A DNA stretch of 64,000 nucleotides from JBKQVT01 sp963727245 (GTDB taxonomy: Bacteria; Planctomycetota; Planctomycetia; Pirellulales; Thermoguttaceae). Each line of letters begins with the position of its first letter. Position 1 is the stretch's first letter. The position numbers and the translations under genes are program-made. The notes below the pieces were generated by a model. That model was not told the DNA's origin, did no database searches, and saw only the letters and a program-made list of their open reading frames with translations. Of the stretch, positions 25,718 to 35,415 are shown in pieces. Location of the stretch: assembly GCA_963727245.1 (NCBI GenBank), contig CAVSFO010000012.1, positions 124,001 through 188,000 of the forward strand, in the 5' to 3' direction.

Positions 25718-25859
25718 TTCTTTCGTCCTAACGCTGGCCGGGTATTGACCGGCACAGCGGGCTTGTTCCACCCGGGACATTTGCCTGGTAGAATTGCCTT
25801 CCGACTTTCCGACTGCCGATGCGTTTGCGCGGCTGATGTAGCACCTCAGGAGCCTGGCG

Positions 25860-27347
25860 ATGAAATCCGCGGAACTCAAACTCCTCATCCAGGCGGGAAA
25901 CCCCATCATCTCGATGGAGACGCCGGACGAGCCGCGGGCGGTCCATCTGGTCCGGGAAGTCGCCCATGCGATGGAAGTGCCGCTGGTCGAATGGTCGGTG
26001 ACCGAGGGCCTGCTCGGCGCACCGCCGGCGGCCGCCAAGACGCTGGTCGAGGCGGGCAAGGTCGCCCCGGCGCTGCGCTATGTGAAGGACGCCGACGGGC
26101 CGACGATCTTCCTCTTCAAAGACCTCGGCCCGCACTGCAAGGACCCGCAGATCGTCCGCGCCCTGCGCGACCTCTACTTCTCCCCCGACTCGCGCCTGGG
26201 CACGCTGGTGCTGCTGGACGCCGTGGGGCTGCCGCCCGAGGTGCTGCGGCTGACCGTCCCCTTCGAGGTCGGCTGGCCCAGCGAAGAGGAGTTGCTGGAG
26301 ATCGTGCGCAGCACCTTTCAGGACGCCCAGCACCGCAGCCTGGAGAAGATCGAATCGAAGCTCACCAAGCGGGAGCTGGAGCTGCTGGTGCAGACGCTGC
26401 AAGGGCTCACCACCGACGAGGCCGCCCGCGTGGTCGCCGGCGCCATCTACGACCATAACATCCTGGACGGCTCCAACCTGCCGCGCATCGTGGACGCCAA
26501 GCGCAACCGCCTGGGCACGACCGGCTGCCTGGAGCCGATCGTCGCCGACGTGTCGCCGGACGAGATCGGCGGGCTGAAGAACCTGAAGCGCTGGCTCAAC
26601 CTGCGGCGGAGCGGCTTTACCAGCGACGGCCGCGCCTTCGGACTGGATCCGCCCCGGGGGATGCTGCTCTTGGGCGTGCAAGGCTGCGGCAAGAGCCTCT
26701 GCGCCAAGGTGATCGCCTCGGCGTGGCGGATGCCGCTGGTGCGCATGGACCCGGGCGTGCTCTACCAGAAGTTCATCGGCGAGAGCGAGGCCCGCCTGCG
26801 CGAAGCCCTCCAGCAGGCCGAATCGATGGCCCCGGCCGTGCTCTGGATCGACGAGATCGAAAAGGCCTTCGCCTCGGCCAGCGCCGACTCGGCCGACGGC
26901 GGGCTGTCGCAGCGGATGTTCGGCACCTTGCTGTCGTGGATGCAAGACCACCGGCACAGCGTCTTTCTGATCGCCACGGCCAACAACATCACGCAACTCC
27001 CACCCGAGCTGATCCGCAAGGGACGCTTCGACGAGATCTTTTTCGTCGATCTGCCGGGCCCGGAGGAGCGCGAGGCGATCTTTTCGATCCATCTGCGGAA
27101 GCGGCGCCGCGACAAGAGCAAGTTCGACATGGCCCAGTTGGTTTCCGCCTCCGAGGGCTTCGCCGGCGCCGAGATCGAGCAGGCGGTGGTGGCCGGGCTG
27201 TATGCCGCGTTTGCGGAGAAGGCGGAGTGCGGCACGGAGCACATCCTGGCCGCCATCAAGGCGACGCAGCCGATCTCGGTGGTGATGCGAGAGCACGTCG
27301 AGGAGTTGCGGGCATGGGCGCACGGCCGCTGCGTGATGGCCGATTGA
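25860..27347 (+). CDS. AAA+ ATPase, Ycf46-like
   Basis: 495 aa, ATG 25860 with CAGGAG upstream. The N-terminal ~220 residues form a degenerate nucleotide-binding-like region (FLFKDLGPHCKDPQIVRALRDL). The AAA module follows: Walker A GVQGCGKS (272-279), Walker B VLWIDEIEK (327-335), sensor-1 ATANN (372-376) and arginine finger RKGRFD (386-391). The layout matches the Ycf46/AAA family of cyanobacteria and planctomycetes, whose role is poorly defined (Ycf46 has been linked to inorganic-carbon responses in cyanobacteria). Neighbours give no functional clue. Confidence 0.8.
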   Translation: MKSAELKLLIQAGNPIISMETPDEPRAVHLVREVAHAMEVPLVEWSVTEGLLGAPPAAAKTLVEAGKVAPALRYVKDADGPTIFLFKDLGPHCKDPQIVRALRDLYFSPDSRLGTLVLLDAVGLPPEVLRLTVPFEVGWPSEEELLEIVRSTFQDAQHRSLEKIESKLTKRELELLVQTLQGLTTDEAARVVAGAIYDHNILDGSNLPRIVDAKRNRLGTTGCLEPIVADVSPDEIGGLKNLKRWLNLRRSGFTSDGRAFGLDPPRGMLLLGVQGCGKSLCAKVIASAWRMPLVRMDPGVLYQKFIGESEARLREALQQAESMAPAVLWIDEIEKAFASASADSADGGLSQRMFGTLLSWMQDHRHSVFLIATANNITQLPPELIRKGRFDEIFFVDLPGPEEREAIFSIHLRKRRRDKSKFDMAQLVSASEGFAGAEIEQAVVAGLYAAFAEKAECGTEHILAAIKATQPISVVMREHVEELRAWAHGRCVMAD

Positions 27348-27452
27348 AGCGAAGGGGGAAGGCGAACCGCGGAGCGAGCCGGTGGCGCGAGCCACCGGAT
27401 ATAGTTGCGCGGCCTCAAGGGGTTGGGGGGCGGAGCGAGCCCGGGTTGAGGA

Positions 27453-27608
27453 GCCAAGTAGGTCAGGCACCCCGTGCCTGACATTACGGGCCAGCGGGGC
27501 CGCTGGTTTTCTCCCTGCCTCATGCCGTGCCGACCGGGCAACTTGCCGATTCCTTTGCGGGGGCACGGCACGAAAAATGTCAGGCACGGGGTGCCTGACC
27601 TACTTGGC
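27453..27608. repeat. Nested palindromes 'GTCAGGCACCCCGTGCCTGAC'
   Basis: Two short palindromes (27462-27482 and about 27579-27599) are themselves inverted copies of each other, extended by GCCAAGTAG / CTACTTGGC at the outside and CATT / AATG inside, enclosing about 90 bp. A third copy is at 22832-22852. The element sits between convergent genes. Confidence 0.8.
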
Positions 27609-27634
27609 TGAGTGCCTGCCATTCGCAACCGGGC

Positions 27635-29620
27635 TCAGCGCAGGTACGCCGGGTCGGACAGCCGCTGGCTCGATTGCCCCAGGGGATGAACGTCGCGGAT
27701 GCGGGCCTTGGGGACGCCCTCGTCGATGGCCACCGGCTGGAAGGCTTCATAGGCGCCGATATTGCCCGCCTCGTCGCGGGCCTCGATGCGGAGATACAAC
27801 CGCGAGGGCGTGCGACTCGTCGATCGCCCAGGAGTAGTGCCCGCTGTTCTCCAGGTTGCTGGCGACGGGGTTCCACGGTCCGCCGGGCGTCTGGCTGTAG
27901 GAAAGCGAAATGGGGCGGGCGGCCAGCATCAGGTTGTCGCTGGCCTGCCAGGCGATGTGGAGGTTGTTGGCGTCGGCGCCGCTGCCTTGCTCGGCCGACG
28001 TGATGCGGACCACCGGCTTGGTCAGATCGACGGCGATCCAGATTTTCGGCTGATCGCCGCTCTGCGGCGGCCGGTCGCTGTGGCCGTTGCCGCTCTCGAC
28101 GACGAGACGGAAACCGTAAATGCCCTCCTTATCGACGCTCACGACCAGCGGGCTGCGTTTGCTGCGGTCCACGGCCATCCGTTTCCACGTCCGCCCGCCG
28201 TCGCGCGTGCCCCAAACCTCCACCTGCTTGACCCCGGAGGGGCCGACGGCTTCGAGCTCGTATTCCAATTCAAAGATGCGGGAGTTGATCATGTTGAGTT
28301 TTTCACCGGCCGGCACCCCGGCCGCGGCCGCGGCCGACGTGGGGCCGGCCGCCGGATTGGCCGCCGGGCTCGCCGGCGGATTGGCCGGCGGATTCTGCGG
28401 CGCGGCGGCGGCGGGAGCGGGGCGCAACGTGTTCTGCTCGTCCAGCGAGACGAGTTGATTGCGGTTGGCCGGATTGATTTGAATGGCAACCGAGCCGTCC
28501 TGCGTCTCGGTCTTGCCCTGGTCGGAAATCGCCACCCGCGTCTGCTCCGCCGCCGGCCGCAGCGGACTGGCGGTCGAGTTCTCCTCCGGTTGCGGCTGAT
28601 TATGTTCGTCGGCGGCCTGGCGGGCAGACGCATCGCCATTGGCCGGCCAGGTGGTCGAGGGCGGATCGGAGCCGGCCCGCCAGGCGTCGTTGTCCTGCGC
28701 CCGGCCGGCGGTTGCCGCGTGTCGTTGGTGGCCGGTGTGACCACGACCGGCGCATCCGGCGTAGCCGGTGGGCCGGTCGGCGGGCCAGGCGGCGGGCCAA
28801 TCGGTGGACCAGGCGGAGCAGCCAGCGCAGTCGGTGGACCAGGCGGTGGGCCAGTCGGTGGACCAGGCGGCGGGGCGATGTTTGGCGGCGCCAGGGCGGT
28901 GGGCATGGCGACCGGAGGCGATCCGGCGGGCGGACCGAGGTCCCGCAGCGCGATCTGCACTTGGGCCGTGCCCGAATTGCCGGCCATGTCGAGCACTTGC
29001 GGCGGAGTTCCAACTGGGCGATCTCGGCGGGTGGATAGAGGGGAAATTCGCCGCTGGCCAGCGGACCGATCAGGCCCGGCTGCGGACGGTCGAACTTGGC
29101 CGACTGCCACGGCATCACCAGCCCGCCGCGATATTGGATCGACAGGCTCCCCGGCTTGGGATGCAGTTCCTCGACCTGCCAATGCACGATGGTCTCGCCC
29201 GTCGGGCCGCGCCGCGCACTGAGTTGCACCTTGGGCGGAGTGCTATCGACGAAGACGATCAGCCCGGCCGCGTGCGGAGCGTCGGCGGCGGGCGGCGGGC
29301 TGCGACGGTCCACCGTGCGCACCGAGAACCAGAATTCTCCGTCGCCGGCGGCGCGGAAGAGGAATTGCCCCTTGGCCGGCTCCATCTTGGCATAGAGATG
29401 CCAGGTGGCGCCGTGGTCGTTCGAGACATAGAGCTGCACCTCGATCGGCTCGTGGATCAGGTGCGCGGGACGATTGAGGTGAAAGGGGATGGCAAACAGG
29501 GCCTGGCGGGTATAGAAGCTGGGCACGGGCCTGGCCGGAGCAGCGGCAGGCGGAGTGCCGCCCACCGGGGGCTCGACGGCCGCCAGGACCAACACTTGCA
29601 GCAACGGCGCCAACCACATG
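27635..29620 (-). CDS. Secreted Pro-rich Ig-like protein (three frameshifts)
   Basis: Start at ATG 29620 (MWLAPLLQVLVLAAVEPP, signal peptide) with GGAG upstream; stop TGA at 27635-27637. Segments in order: beta domain (IEVQLYVSNDHGATWHLYAK), a second beta domain (STPPKVQLSARRGPTGET), a third ending NSGTAQVQIALRDLG, a long Pro/Gly repeat (PPGPPTGPPPGPPTA), a polar region, then beta domains with VEVWGTRDGGRTWKR and DLTKPVVRITS, ending SQRLSDPAYLR. Frame changes lie near 29005-29012, 28700-28710 and 27795-27812, all in G/C-rich runs. About 660 aa if rejoined. The 'DGGRTW' motif recalls sialidase-like folds, but function is unknown. Confidence 0.6.
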
Positions 29621-29653
29621 AGACGACTCCTCTCAATGTCCGGGAAAAGGTCC

Positions 29654-29730
29654 GGGAAAAGGTGACAGGCACCTTTTGTGCCAAGCACCCGAAGGGCCGT
29701 TCCGGCAAAAGGTGCCTGTCACCTTTTCCC
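29654..29730. repeat. Palindromic element, 'TGACAGGCACC' family
   Basis: Arms GGGAAAAGGTGACAGGCACC... and complement around CACCCGAAGGGCCG. It is just upstream of the start of the minus-strand gene at 29620. Its left edge carries a 12-bp tandem duplication (TCCGGGAAAAGG, about 29639-29662). Confidence 0.85.
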
Positions 29731-30258
29731 GTTCGCGCGCGAATCCGGCAGGGATTCACACTCAATCTGTATCGGTTGTATCAGTCGTGTGACTTGAACG
29801 GCGAGTGCCGAGCGGGTCGGTTGGGTAAGATAGGTAACATAACTGACACCAGTGGCGCGAGGCCGGCCGGTCCGTGGTCAGCGATGCTGCTCCCCCGGGG
29901 CAGGAGCCCTCGTTGCTACACACAGGTCGTTGGTTCCGGAAGTGCGTTTGCCCCAAAGGGGCCGTAATAATTTAGCCCAGGGTTGCCGCGCAGCGGCTAC
30001 CCTGGGTTGGCGGGCCGCCTTTGCCCTCAACCCCGCAGGGGTTGCGCGGCCGTGCGCGAAACGAAACCCCGTTGGGGTTTTGGATGTCCCGCCATCCGAA
30101 GCCCAGGGTAGCCGCTGCGCGGCAACCCTGGGCTATGCTATGGCGCCCCTTCGGGGCAAGAGCCTGTTAGCCGTTACGGCTTGCGTGTAACAACGCGGGC
30201 GGCAGGCCGGGGCTTTTTTGGAGTGATTTCCGGCCGATTCCGCGGCGCCTACTTGCCC
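29731..30258. repeat. Intergenic with 163-bp palindrome (29973-30135)
   Basis: No gene is supported. The main feature is a long inverted repeat: TAGCCCAGGGTTGCCGCGC... at 29973 pairs with GCGCGGCAACCCTGGGCTA ending at 30135, with inner hairpins such as AACCCCG...CGGGGTT. Smaller CCCCAAAGGGGC hairpins flank it. It lies upstream of the divergent 27635-29620 gene and downstream of the DUF1559 gene. Confidence 0.8.
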
Positions 30259-31086
30259 TCAAGGCACGGCCGGTCCGCTGGAAAGCCTGGCCTTGAGTTC
30301 CTCGGGCCTGAGGCACAACACGTGACCGTCGGCAAATGCGACGGTGAATCCGCCCGGATGATTGCTGCGTAGGTCGCCAAGGGGCAAGGTGCAGTCCTTC
30401 GGCTCCATCCAGTTGACACCGCTTTGGCCCACGTCGATCACGGTGATGGTTTCGCTGAGATCGCGGGGTTGCGAGGCCGAGCTTGAGTTGGCGCCGTCGG
30501 AGATCATGCCCGGACCGACTACCATCAGATAACTCGTCTGCGACGAGCCGGGAATTCGCTCGCTGGGGCAGCAAAATATGCTCGGCATTTGAGCAGCCAG
30601 GGTGCAGTTGTGCGGACCATTCCACGGCTCGTCGAAGCGGTACCGGTCATAGAGGTCTTTCCTGTCGAGGTATGGCAGGATCAAGACGCGCCAACTGTGC
30701 ATGCGATGGCCGTCTTTGTCGGCGACGTAGGCGGAGGGAAAACAGCCGTACTGGGTCTCGTAGTTCAACAGTGCGATGCTGATCTGATGGAGATTGTTGA
30801 TGCACGCTGCCCCGCGGGCCGCCGCGCGTGCGTTCCCGATGGCCGGCAACAAAATGCCCGCGCATATTCCCAGCACCGGAATGGAACAGCACGCCACGAT
30901 GAGCAGAATCGCCCACACCGGCATGCCGCTGCGCCGCGGGGGCGGCATATAGAAGGCGTCGGCCGCCGGGGTTCCCGGGATCGTGACCGGCTTGCCGCAG
31001 CCGGCGCAGGGGCCGGTTCGCCCGGCGTACTGATCGGCAACGTCGGTGACTTTGCCGCAATGGGGACACGTGAAGCGGATGGACAT
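30259..31086 (-). CDS. DUF1559 protein with zinc-ribbon head
   Basis: 275 aa from ATG 31086 (AGGAA upstream). Residues 1-40 form a zinc ribbon (CPHCGK ... CAGCGK). A Pro-rich hinge and a transmembrane helix (GMPVWAILLIVACCSIPVLG) follow, then a DUF1559 domain (CINNLHQISIALLNYETQYG, SWRVLILPYLDRKDLYDRY, NHPGGFTVAFADGHV). In canonical DUF1559 proteins the N-terminus is a prepilin signal; here the ribbon replaces it and the helix acts as an anchor. It is a paralogue of the next gene, from which it is separated by a palindrome. Confidence 0.85.
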   Translation of the reverse strand: MSIRFTCPHCGKVTDVADQYAGRTGPCAGCGKPVTIPGTPAADAFYMPPPRRSGMPVWAILLIVACCSIPVLGICAGILLPAIGNARAAARGAACINNLHQISIALLNYETQYGCFPSAYVADKDGHRMHSWRVLILPYLDRKDLYDRYRFDEPWNGPHNCTLAAQMPSIFCCPSERIPGSSQTSYLMVVGPGMISDGANSSSASQPRDLSETITVIDVGQSGVNWMEPKDCTLPLGDLRSNHPGGFTVAFADGHVLCLRPEELKARLSSGPAVP

Positions 31087-31099
31087 GATGGGAGTTCCT

Positions 31100-31173
31100 G
31101 TAGGGTGGGTCGAGCGCAGCGAGCCCCACCAATAATGCTGACGGTGGGGCTCGCTGCGCTCGACCCACCCTAC
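31100..31173. repeat. Palindrome 'GTAGGGTGGGTCGAGCGCAGC'
   Basis: Arms of about 31 bp (GTAGGGTGGGTCGAGCGCAG... and complement ending CCCACCCTAC) around AATAATGCTGAC. It fills the 95-bp gap between the two DUF1559 genes. No other copy is seen in the window. Confidence 0.85.
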
Positions 31174-31181
31174 GAACTGGG

Positions 31182-32073
31182 TTATGGGTGGTCATCGGGC
31201 CAGGTGACCCGCTCTTTGCCCTTGATCGTCAACAATTCGTGAAAGACCTGCGGATCGATGGCGTTGGAGAGAAAATGCACGGACCCATCGCCGAAGAGAG
31301 CGACGAAGCCGCCTGGATGCGCATGGCCCAGGCCGGCCATCGGTTGCTTGGCATCGTCTTGCCAATCGTCGGGCTTCGTCCAGGGGACGGCCCGATCCTC
31401 GTCGGCCTCGACGACCAGGATCGTGTTGGAGAGTCCGCCTCGAAAATCCATGGTGGTCCGCACCTTGTTGCCGTCGAAGGCCAGGCCGTCGCCACAAACC
31501 GCCAGATAGCTTGCCATGCCGGGCTGCGGCCGGGCACTGGGATTGTGATAAACGCCGGGCATCAGGGGGATCAGCTTCGCGATTGTGCGGGCTGTCCCAG
31601 GATTCGTCGAGATGGAACCGCTCGTAAAGCGCCTGCTCCTCCAGGTAAGGCAGGATATGGACGCGCCAACTCAGCAGCGGCTTGCCCTGTTTGTCGAAGT
31701 TCGCCCGCGTGGGAAATTGTTTGTAATTGCTCTCGTAGCTGAGCATGGCCAGGCCGATCTGTTTCAGATTGTTCGCAGACACTGTCCTGCGGGCCGCCTC
31801 GCGTGTGGCCTGAACGGCCGGAAAGAGCAAGGCCACAAGGATTCCGATGATCAGCAACGGCACCACCAAGACGCCCGCCACGATGAGGAGGACGGCCCAG
31901 ACCGGCATGCCGCTTCGCGGTGCGACCCGCGGATAGAAGACGCTGCCGGCCGCCGGGGTTCCCGGAATCGTGATCGCCTTGCCGCAAGCGGTGCAGGGGC
32001 CGGTTTGGCCGGCGTACTGGTCGGCAACGTCGGTGACTTTGCCGCAACGGGGACACGTGAAGCGGATGGCCAT
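31182..32073 (-). CDS. DUF1559 protein with zinc-ribbon head (one frameshift)
   Basis: Start ATG 32073 (GGGAG upstream), stop TAA at 31182. Architecture as the neighbour: zinc ribbon (CPRCGK ... CTACGK), transmembrane helix (VWAVLLIVAGVLVVPLLII), DUF1559 (ATREAARRTVSANNLKQIG, SWRVHILPYLEEQALYERF). The frame breaks near 31575-31585 and resumes as LIPLMPGVYHNPSA, continuing to HAHPGGFVALFGDGSVHFL. The two halves together give a full-length family member of about 297 aa. The VQATREAARR segment is closer to canonical DUF1559 than the neighbour's. Confidence 0.8.
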
Positions 32074-32196
32074 GATACGGCTCCCGGGAGGCGGAGAAGT
32101 TTGGGCGATTGCTGGATTAGAGGAAAGTTGTCCCATTTTGTCAAATAGGATACAGCCCGAAGGGAGGGAGCGAAATGCCCTTCTTGGGGCCGCCGG

Positions 32197-32320
32197 GTGC
32201 CACTGGCTACGCCAGTGCCGGGTGTCGGGGCACTGGTTACGCCAGCGATTTGCGCAACCAGTCCCACGACAGCACTGGCAAAGCCAGTGGCACACTTGCG
32301 AAAATCGGGACAGTCCCCTG
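32197..32320. repeat. Compound palindrome (two repeat families joined)
   Basis: GTGCCACTGGCTACGCCAGTG... with CACTGGCAAAGCCAGTGGCAC forms the same family as at 14125 and 16582. It is joined directly to ACTTGCGAAAATCGGGACAGTCCCCTG, the half-palindrome of the GGGGACAG family. The same fusion of the two families, in the opposite orientation, is seen at 16560 and 19500. The rest of 32074-32480 holds no gene. Confidence 0.8.
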
Positions 32321-32480
32321 TAAACGCTGAGGGCGTGGGGAAGCCACGCTTCGCGGAGCCGCTCCCCAGGAAGACGGGGGCCACGCGCGTTTTCCTGCTG
32401 GACGAGAAGCGTCTGTGGCAACATAATACAGGGGGGAAAAAGACTTATCCACTCACCCAGCGCAAGCGATTGCATTTCGA

Positions 32481-32735
32481 ATGCCTGGAATGCACGTCCC
32501 CGAGGTCAGTTGGGGCGAGTTAGTCCTTTGGATCGCTCTTCTGGCGTTGTTGACCAGCGCGGCGGTTTTCGTGGTGCTGCGAATCCGCGCCAATACGGTA
32601 CAACAGGAACCGATAGCGAGCGAAATGATGTCAAAATTCCGTGAATTGCATTCCAAAGGTGAGCTAACGGACGCAGAATACCGAACAATAAAAACTACGT
32701 TGGTGGCGAAGCTCCAGAGAGCAGATAAAGGATAA
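32481..32735 (+). CDS. Small membrane protein with SHOCT-like tail
   Basis: 84 aa, ATG 32481 (an alternative Met is three codons later). One transmembrane helix (LVLWIALLALLTSAAVFVVL) is followed by a cytosolic segment with FRELHSKGELTDAEYRTIK, which matches the SHOCT pattern (a short helix pair with a 'G-L/I-T-x-x-E-F/Y' core). No catalytic function is expected. It precedes clpX by 180 bp. Similar 80-90 aa proteins are common in planctomycetes and their role is unknown. Confidence 0.7.
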   Translation: MPGMHVPEVSWGELVLWIALLALLTSAAVFVVLRIRANTVQQEPIASEMMSKFRELHSKGELTDAEYRTIKTTLVAKLQRADKG

Positions 32736-32915
32736 CGGCAACACAGGTTAGGACGCTCACCGGCGGCCGCCGGCGGCAAGGCAGTCAAAGGCTGCAAGCT
32801 TGCTGCAATTTGCCAGCGGGAATTTTTTTCGGCCGCCGAGAAGCTCAATCCCCTGCCGGGTTGTAGAATTGTAGTGTGAGCGGAACCGAGACGAGAGAGG
32901 CGGAAAGGGACGGGT

Positions 32916-34193
32916 ATGCCATCAGGACGAGACTTCAACGCAGGACGCCGCGGCAGCGGAACAACCAAGAAGAACGCCTTTTGCTCTTTCTGTCGCAAGA
33001 GCTATCGTGACGTGGGGCCGCTGGTCGAAGGGCCGGGCGACGTCTACATCTGCGGCGAGTGCATCGATCTGTGCCAGTCGATCCTCGAGCAGGAGCGCCG
33101 CCGCCGCGGCACCAGCAAGCCGCTCTTCAGCAAGATCCTCACCCCGCGGCAGATCGTCGAGCACCTCGACCAGTACGTGATCGGGCAGGACCGCGCCAAG
33201 AAGGTGCTGGCCGTGGCCGTCCACAGCCATTACAAGCGGCTCGTCCACGGCGGCCAGGAGTCGGACATCGAGATCGACAAGTCCAACATCCTCATGATCG
33301 GGCCCACCGGCTCCGGCAAGACCCTGCTGGCGCAGACCCTGGCCCGCGTGCTGGACGTCCCCTTCGCCATCGGCGACGCCACCACGCTGACCGAGGCGGG
33401 CTACGTGGGCGAAGACGTGGAGAACCTGCTGCTGAAGCTGCTGCACGCCGCCGACTTCGACCTCGAGGCCGCCCAGCGCGGCATCCTCTACATCGACGAG
33501 ATCGACAAGATCGGCAAGACCAGCCAGAACGTCTCCATCACCCGCGACGTTTCCGGCGAAGGCGTCCAACAGGCCCTCTTGAAGATGCTGGAAGGGACGA
33601 TCGCCAACGTGCCGCCCCAAGGCGGCCGCAAGCATCCCGAGCAGCAGTACATCCAGATGGACACCTCGAACATCCTCTTCATCTGCGGCGGCACGTTCGT
33701 GGGCCTGGATGACATCATCGGCAAACGCCTGGGGAAACGCGCCATCGGCTTCGGCCAGGACGCCGTCGCGCACGACGAGCTCGAATTGGGCGAGCTGCTG
33801 GAACGCGTCACCAGCGACGACATCCTCCAGTTCGGCATGATCCCCGAGCTGGTCGGCCGCTTGCCGGTGGTTTCCGCCTTGCAGCCGCTGGACGAGAGCG
33901 CGTTGGTCCGCATCCTCGTCGAGCCCAAGAATGCCCTGGTCAAGCAGTACCAGGCGCTGTTCGCCATGGAGAACGCCGAGTTGAACTTCACCGAGGGGGG
34001 GCTGCGGGCGATCGCCCACAAGGCCCACGAGAAAGACACCGGCGCCCGCGGACTGCGCTCGATCATCGAAGACGTGATGCTCGACATCATGTACGAGTTG
34101 CCCGAGCAGTCGCCGGGAAGCCAGTACATGGTCACCGAGGACGTGGTGCTGGGCCGCCAGCCGTTGTTCGCCGTGGCCAAGAAGAGCGCCTAA
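32916..34193 (+). CDS. clpX: ATP-dependent Clp protease, ATPase subunit ClpX
   Basis: 425 aa, ATG 32916. AAA+ unfoldase that feeds substrates to ClpP. Visible: N-terminal zinc-binding domain (Cys 23/26 in CSFC, Cys 46/49 in CGEC), Walker A GPTGSGKT (129-136), pore-1 loop GYVGED (162-167), Walker B ILYIDEIDK (190-198), the ClpP-docking loop IGFGQ near residue 279, and sensor-2 ARGLR near residue 373. Length is normal. No clpP or tig is adjacent, unlike the usual tig-clpP-clpX order. Confidence 0.97.
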   Translation: MPSGRDFNAGRRGSGTTKKNAFCSFCRKSYRDVGPLVEGPGDVYICGECIDLCQSILEQERRRRGTSKPLFSKILTPRQIVEHLDQYVIGQDRAKKVLAVAVHSHYKRLVHGGQESDIEIDKSNILMIGPTGSGKTLLAQTLARVLDVPFAIGDATTLTEAGYVGEDVENLLLKLLHAADFDLEAAQRGILYIDEIDKIGKTSQNVSITRDVSGEGVQQALLKMLEGTIANVPPQGGRKHPEQQYIQMDTSNILFICGGTFVGLDDIIGKRLGKRAIGFGQDAVAHDELELGELLERVTSDDILQFGMIPELVGRLPVVSALQPLDESALVRILVEPKNALVKQYQALFAMENAELNFTEGGLRAIAHKAHEKDTGARGLRSIIEDVMLDIMYELPEQSPGSQYMVTEDVVLGRQPLFAVAKKSA

Positions 34194-34228
34194 CGGCGAC
34201 GGGCGGACTGCCGCGCCGGAATCCATCC

Positions 34229-34310
34229 CTCCCAAGCCCACCGGCTGCGGAATTTTCCCTCCCAAGCCCACCGGCTGCGTCCGGTGGGAAGGGGAACCGG
34301 AAAACGTTGC
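34229..34310. repeat. Repeat 'CCCAAGCCCACCGGCTGC'
   Basis: CCCAAGCCCACCGGCTGCG occurs twice here (34231 and 34261), the second followed by TCCGGTGGGAAGGGGAACCGG. A further copy is at 42489-42545. CCACCGG/CCGGTGG forms the hairpin. Confidence 0.7.
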
Positions 34311-34432
34311 CGCCCCTTCCTTTCCCACCGGTCGTGACCCGCTGCGCGGGTGCCCGGTGGGCGTGGGGCGTGCCGCTTCCCCCTTCCGCCCTCCGCCTTC
34401 CCCCTTCCTGCCAGCGTCCGTACAATGGCAGG

Positions 34433-35131
34433 ATGCCCGGCCGAATCTTGACTGCTCTGCCTGTTTACAACGAGGCGCCGTACCTGGCGGCCGTCCTGAG
34501 CGGGGCGCTCAGTTACAGCCCGGAGGTCCTGGTCGTCGATGACGGCTCGACCGACGGCACCTCGCAACTGCTGGCCGCCCGGCAGGACATTCACGTCGTG
34601 ACCCATGCGGCCAACCGCGGCTACGGGGCGGCCCTCCGCTCGGCGTTCGAGTTCGCCTTGGGCCATGACTACGACGTCCTGGCAACCATCGACTGCGACG
34701 GCCAGCACCAGCCGCAGATGATCCCCCGTTTCGTGGAGACCGCCGCCGAGGCCGACATCGTTTCGGGCAGCCGTTACTTGCGGCGATTCCCCGGCGATAG
34801 CGAGCCGCCGCCCCAGCGGCGGCAGATCAATGAGGTCATCACCGCCGAGGTCAATCGCCGCTTGGGATTGCGGCTCACGGACGCCTTCTGCGGCTTCAAG
34901 GCCTATCGGGTGCCGGTGCTGGCCAAATTCCATTTGACCGCAGACGGCTATGCCATGCCCCTGGAGTTCTGGGTGCAGGCGGCGCGGCTGGGGCTCCGCA
35001 TCGTCGAGGTGGCCGTGCCGCTGATCTATCTGGACGAACGCCGTTCCTTCGGCGGCGCCTTGGACCAGGCGGACACGCGTCTGGCCGTCTACCGCCGGGT
35101 CTTGGATCAGGCCATGGCGAAGGCCGGGTAG
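34433..35131 (+). CDS. Glycosyltransferase family 2 (dolichol-P-mannose synthase-like)
   Basis: 232 aa from ATG 34433; the longer upstream frame covers repeat DNA and is rejected. GT-A fold features: N-terminal ILTALPVYNEAPYL, nucleotide-binding VVDDGSTDGT (residues ~34-43), ANRGYGAAL, and the metal-binding DCDGQHQPQ (DxD-like). The length and lack of transmembrane helices match soluble polyprenyl-phosphate sugar synthases, which load mannose or glucose on a lipid carrier. Substrate cannot be read from sequence. It is flanked by repeats on both sides and not in an operon. Confidence 0.85.
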   Translation: MPGRILTALPVYNEAPYLAAVLSGALSYSPEVLVVDDGSTDGTSQLLAARQDIHVVTHAANRGYGAALRSAFEFALGHDYDVLATIDCDGQHQPQMIPRFVETAAEADIVSGSRYLRRFPGDSEPPPQRRQINEVITAEVNRRLGLRLTDAFCGFKAYRVPVLAKFHLTADGYAMPLEFWVQAARLGLRIVEVAVPLIYLDERRSFGGALDQADTRLAVYRRVLDQAMAKAG

Positions 35132-35195
35132 CCGGCGCGGAGGGTACCCCGTCCCATTTTCGCGGCCAGAGGGTATATTGCAACGTAACCTGGGT

Positions 35196-35337
35196 GTGCC
35201 ACGGCTGTGTCAGCCGTGCCGCGGGTGGCCGCGATAGCTTGGCTATCGGGGTGCCGTAGGCACAAGAGGCTTTGGTGACGTCAGGAAGCCCCTCTTGCGG
35301 CTCCGCCGCCCCGATAGCATAGCTATCGGGGCCACCC
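35196..35337. repeat. Two adjoining palindromes
   Basis: 35196-35220 is GTGCCACGGCTGTGTCAGC-CGTGCC, also found twice at 44371-44446. 35223-35337 is the GGGTGGCC-CGATAGC family with GCTATCGGGGCCACCC at its right end and AAGAGG...CCTCTTG in the centre, as at 22715 and 48016. Confidence 0.85.
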
Positions 35338-35415
35338 ACGTGAGAAATGTTTCGCCGTGACGTTACCAACAGGCCGGTTTTCCGGCCCCCAATTTCGGGA
35401 CATCAGCGGGCTACC

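Noticed and set aside
29852..30190. 112-codon frame in repeat region
   Set aside because: Translation of the 163-bp palindrome; no start signal.
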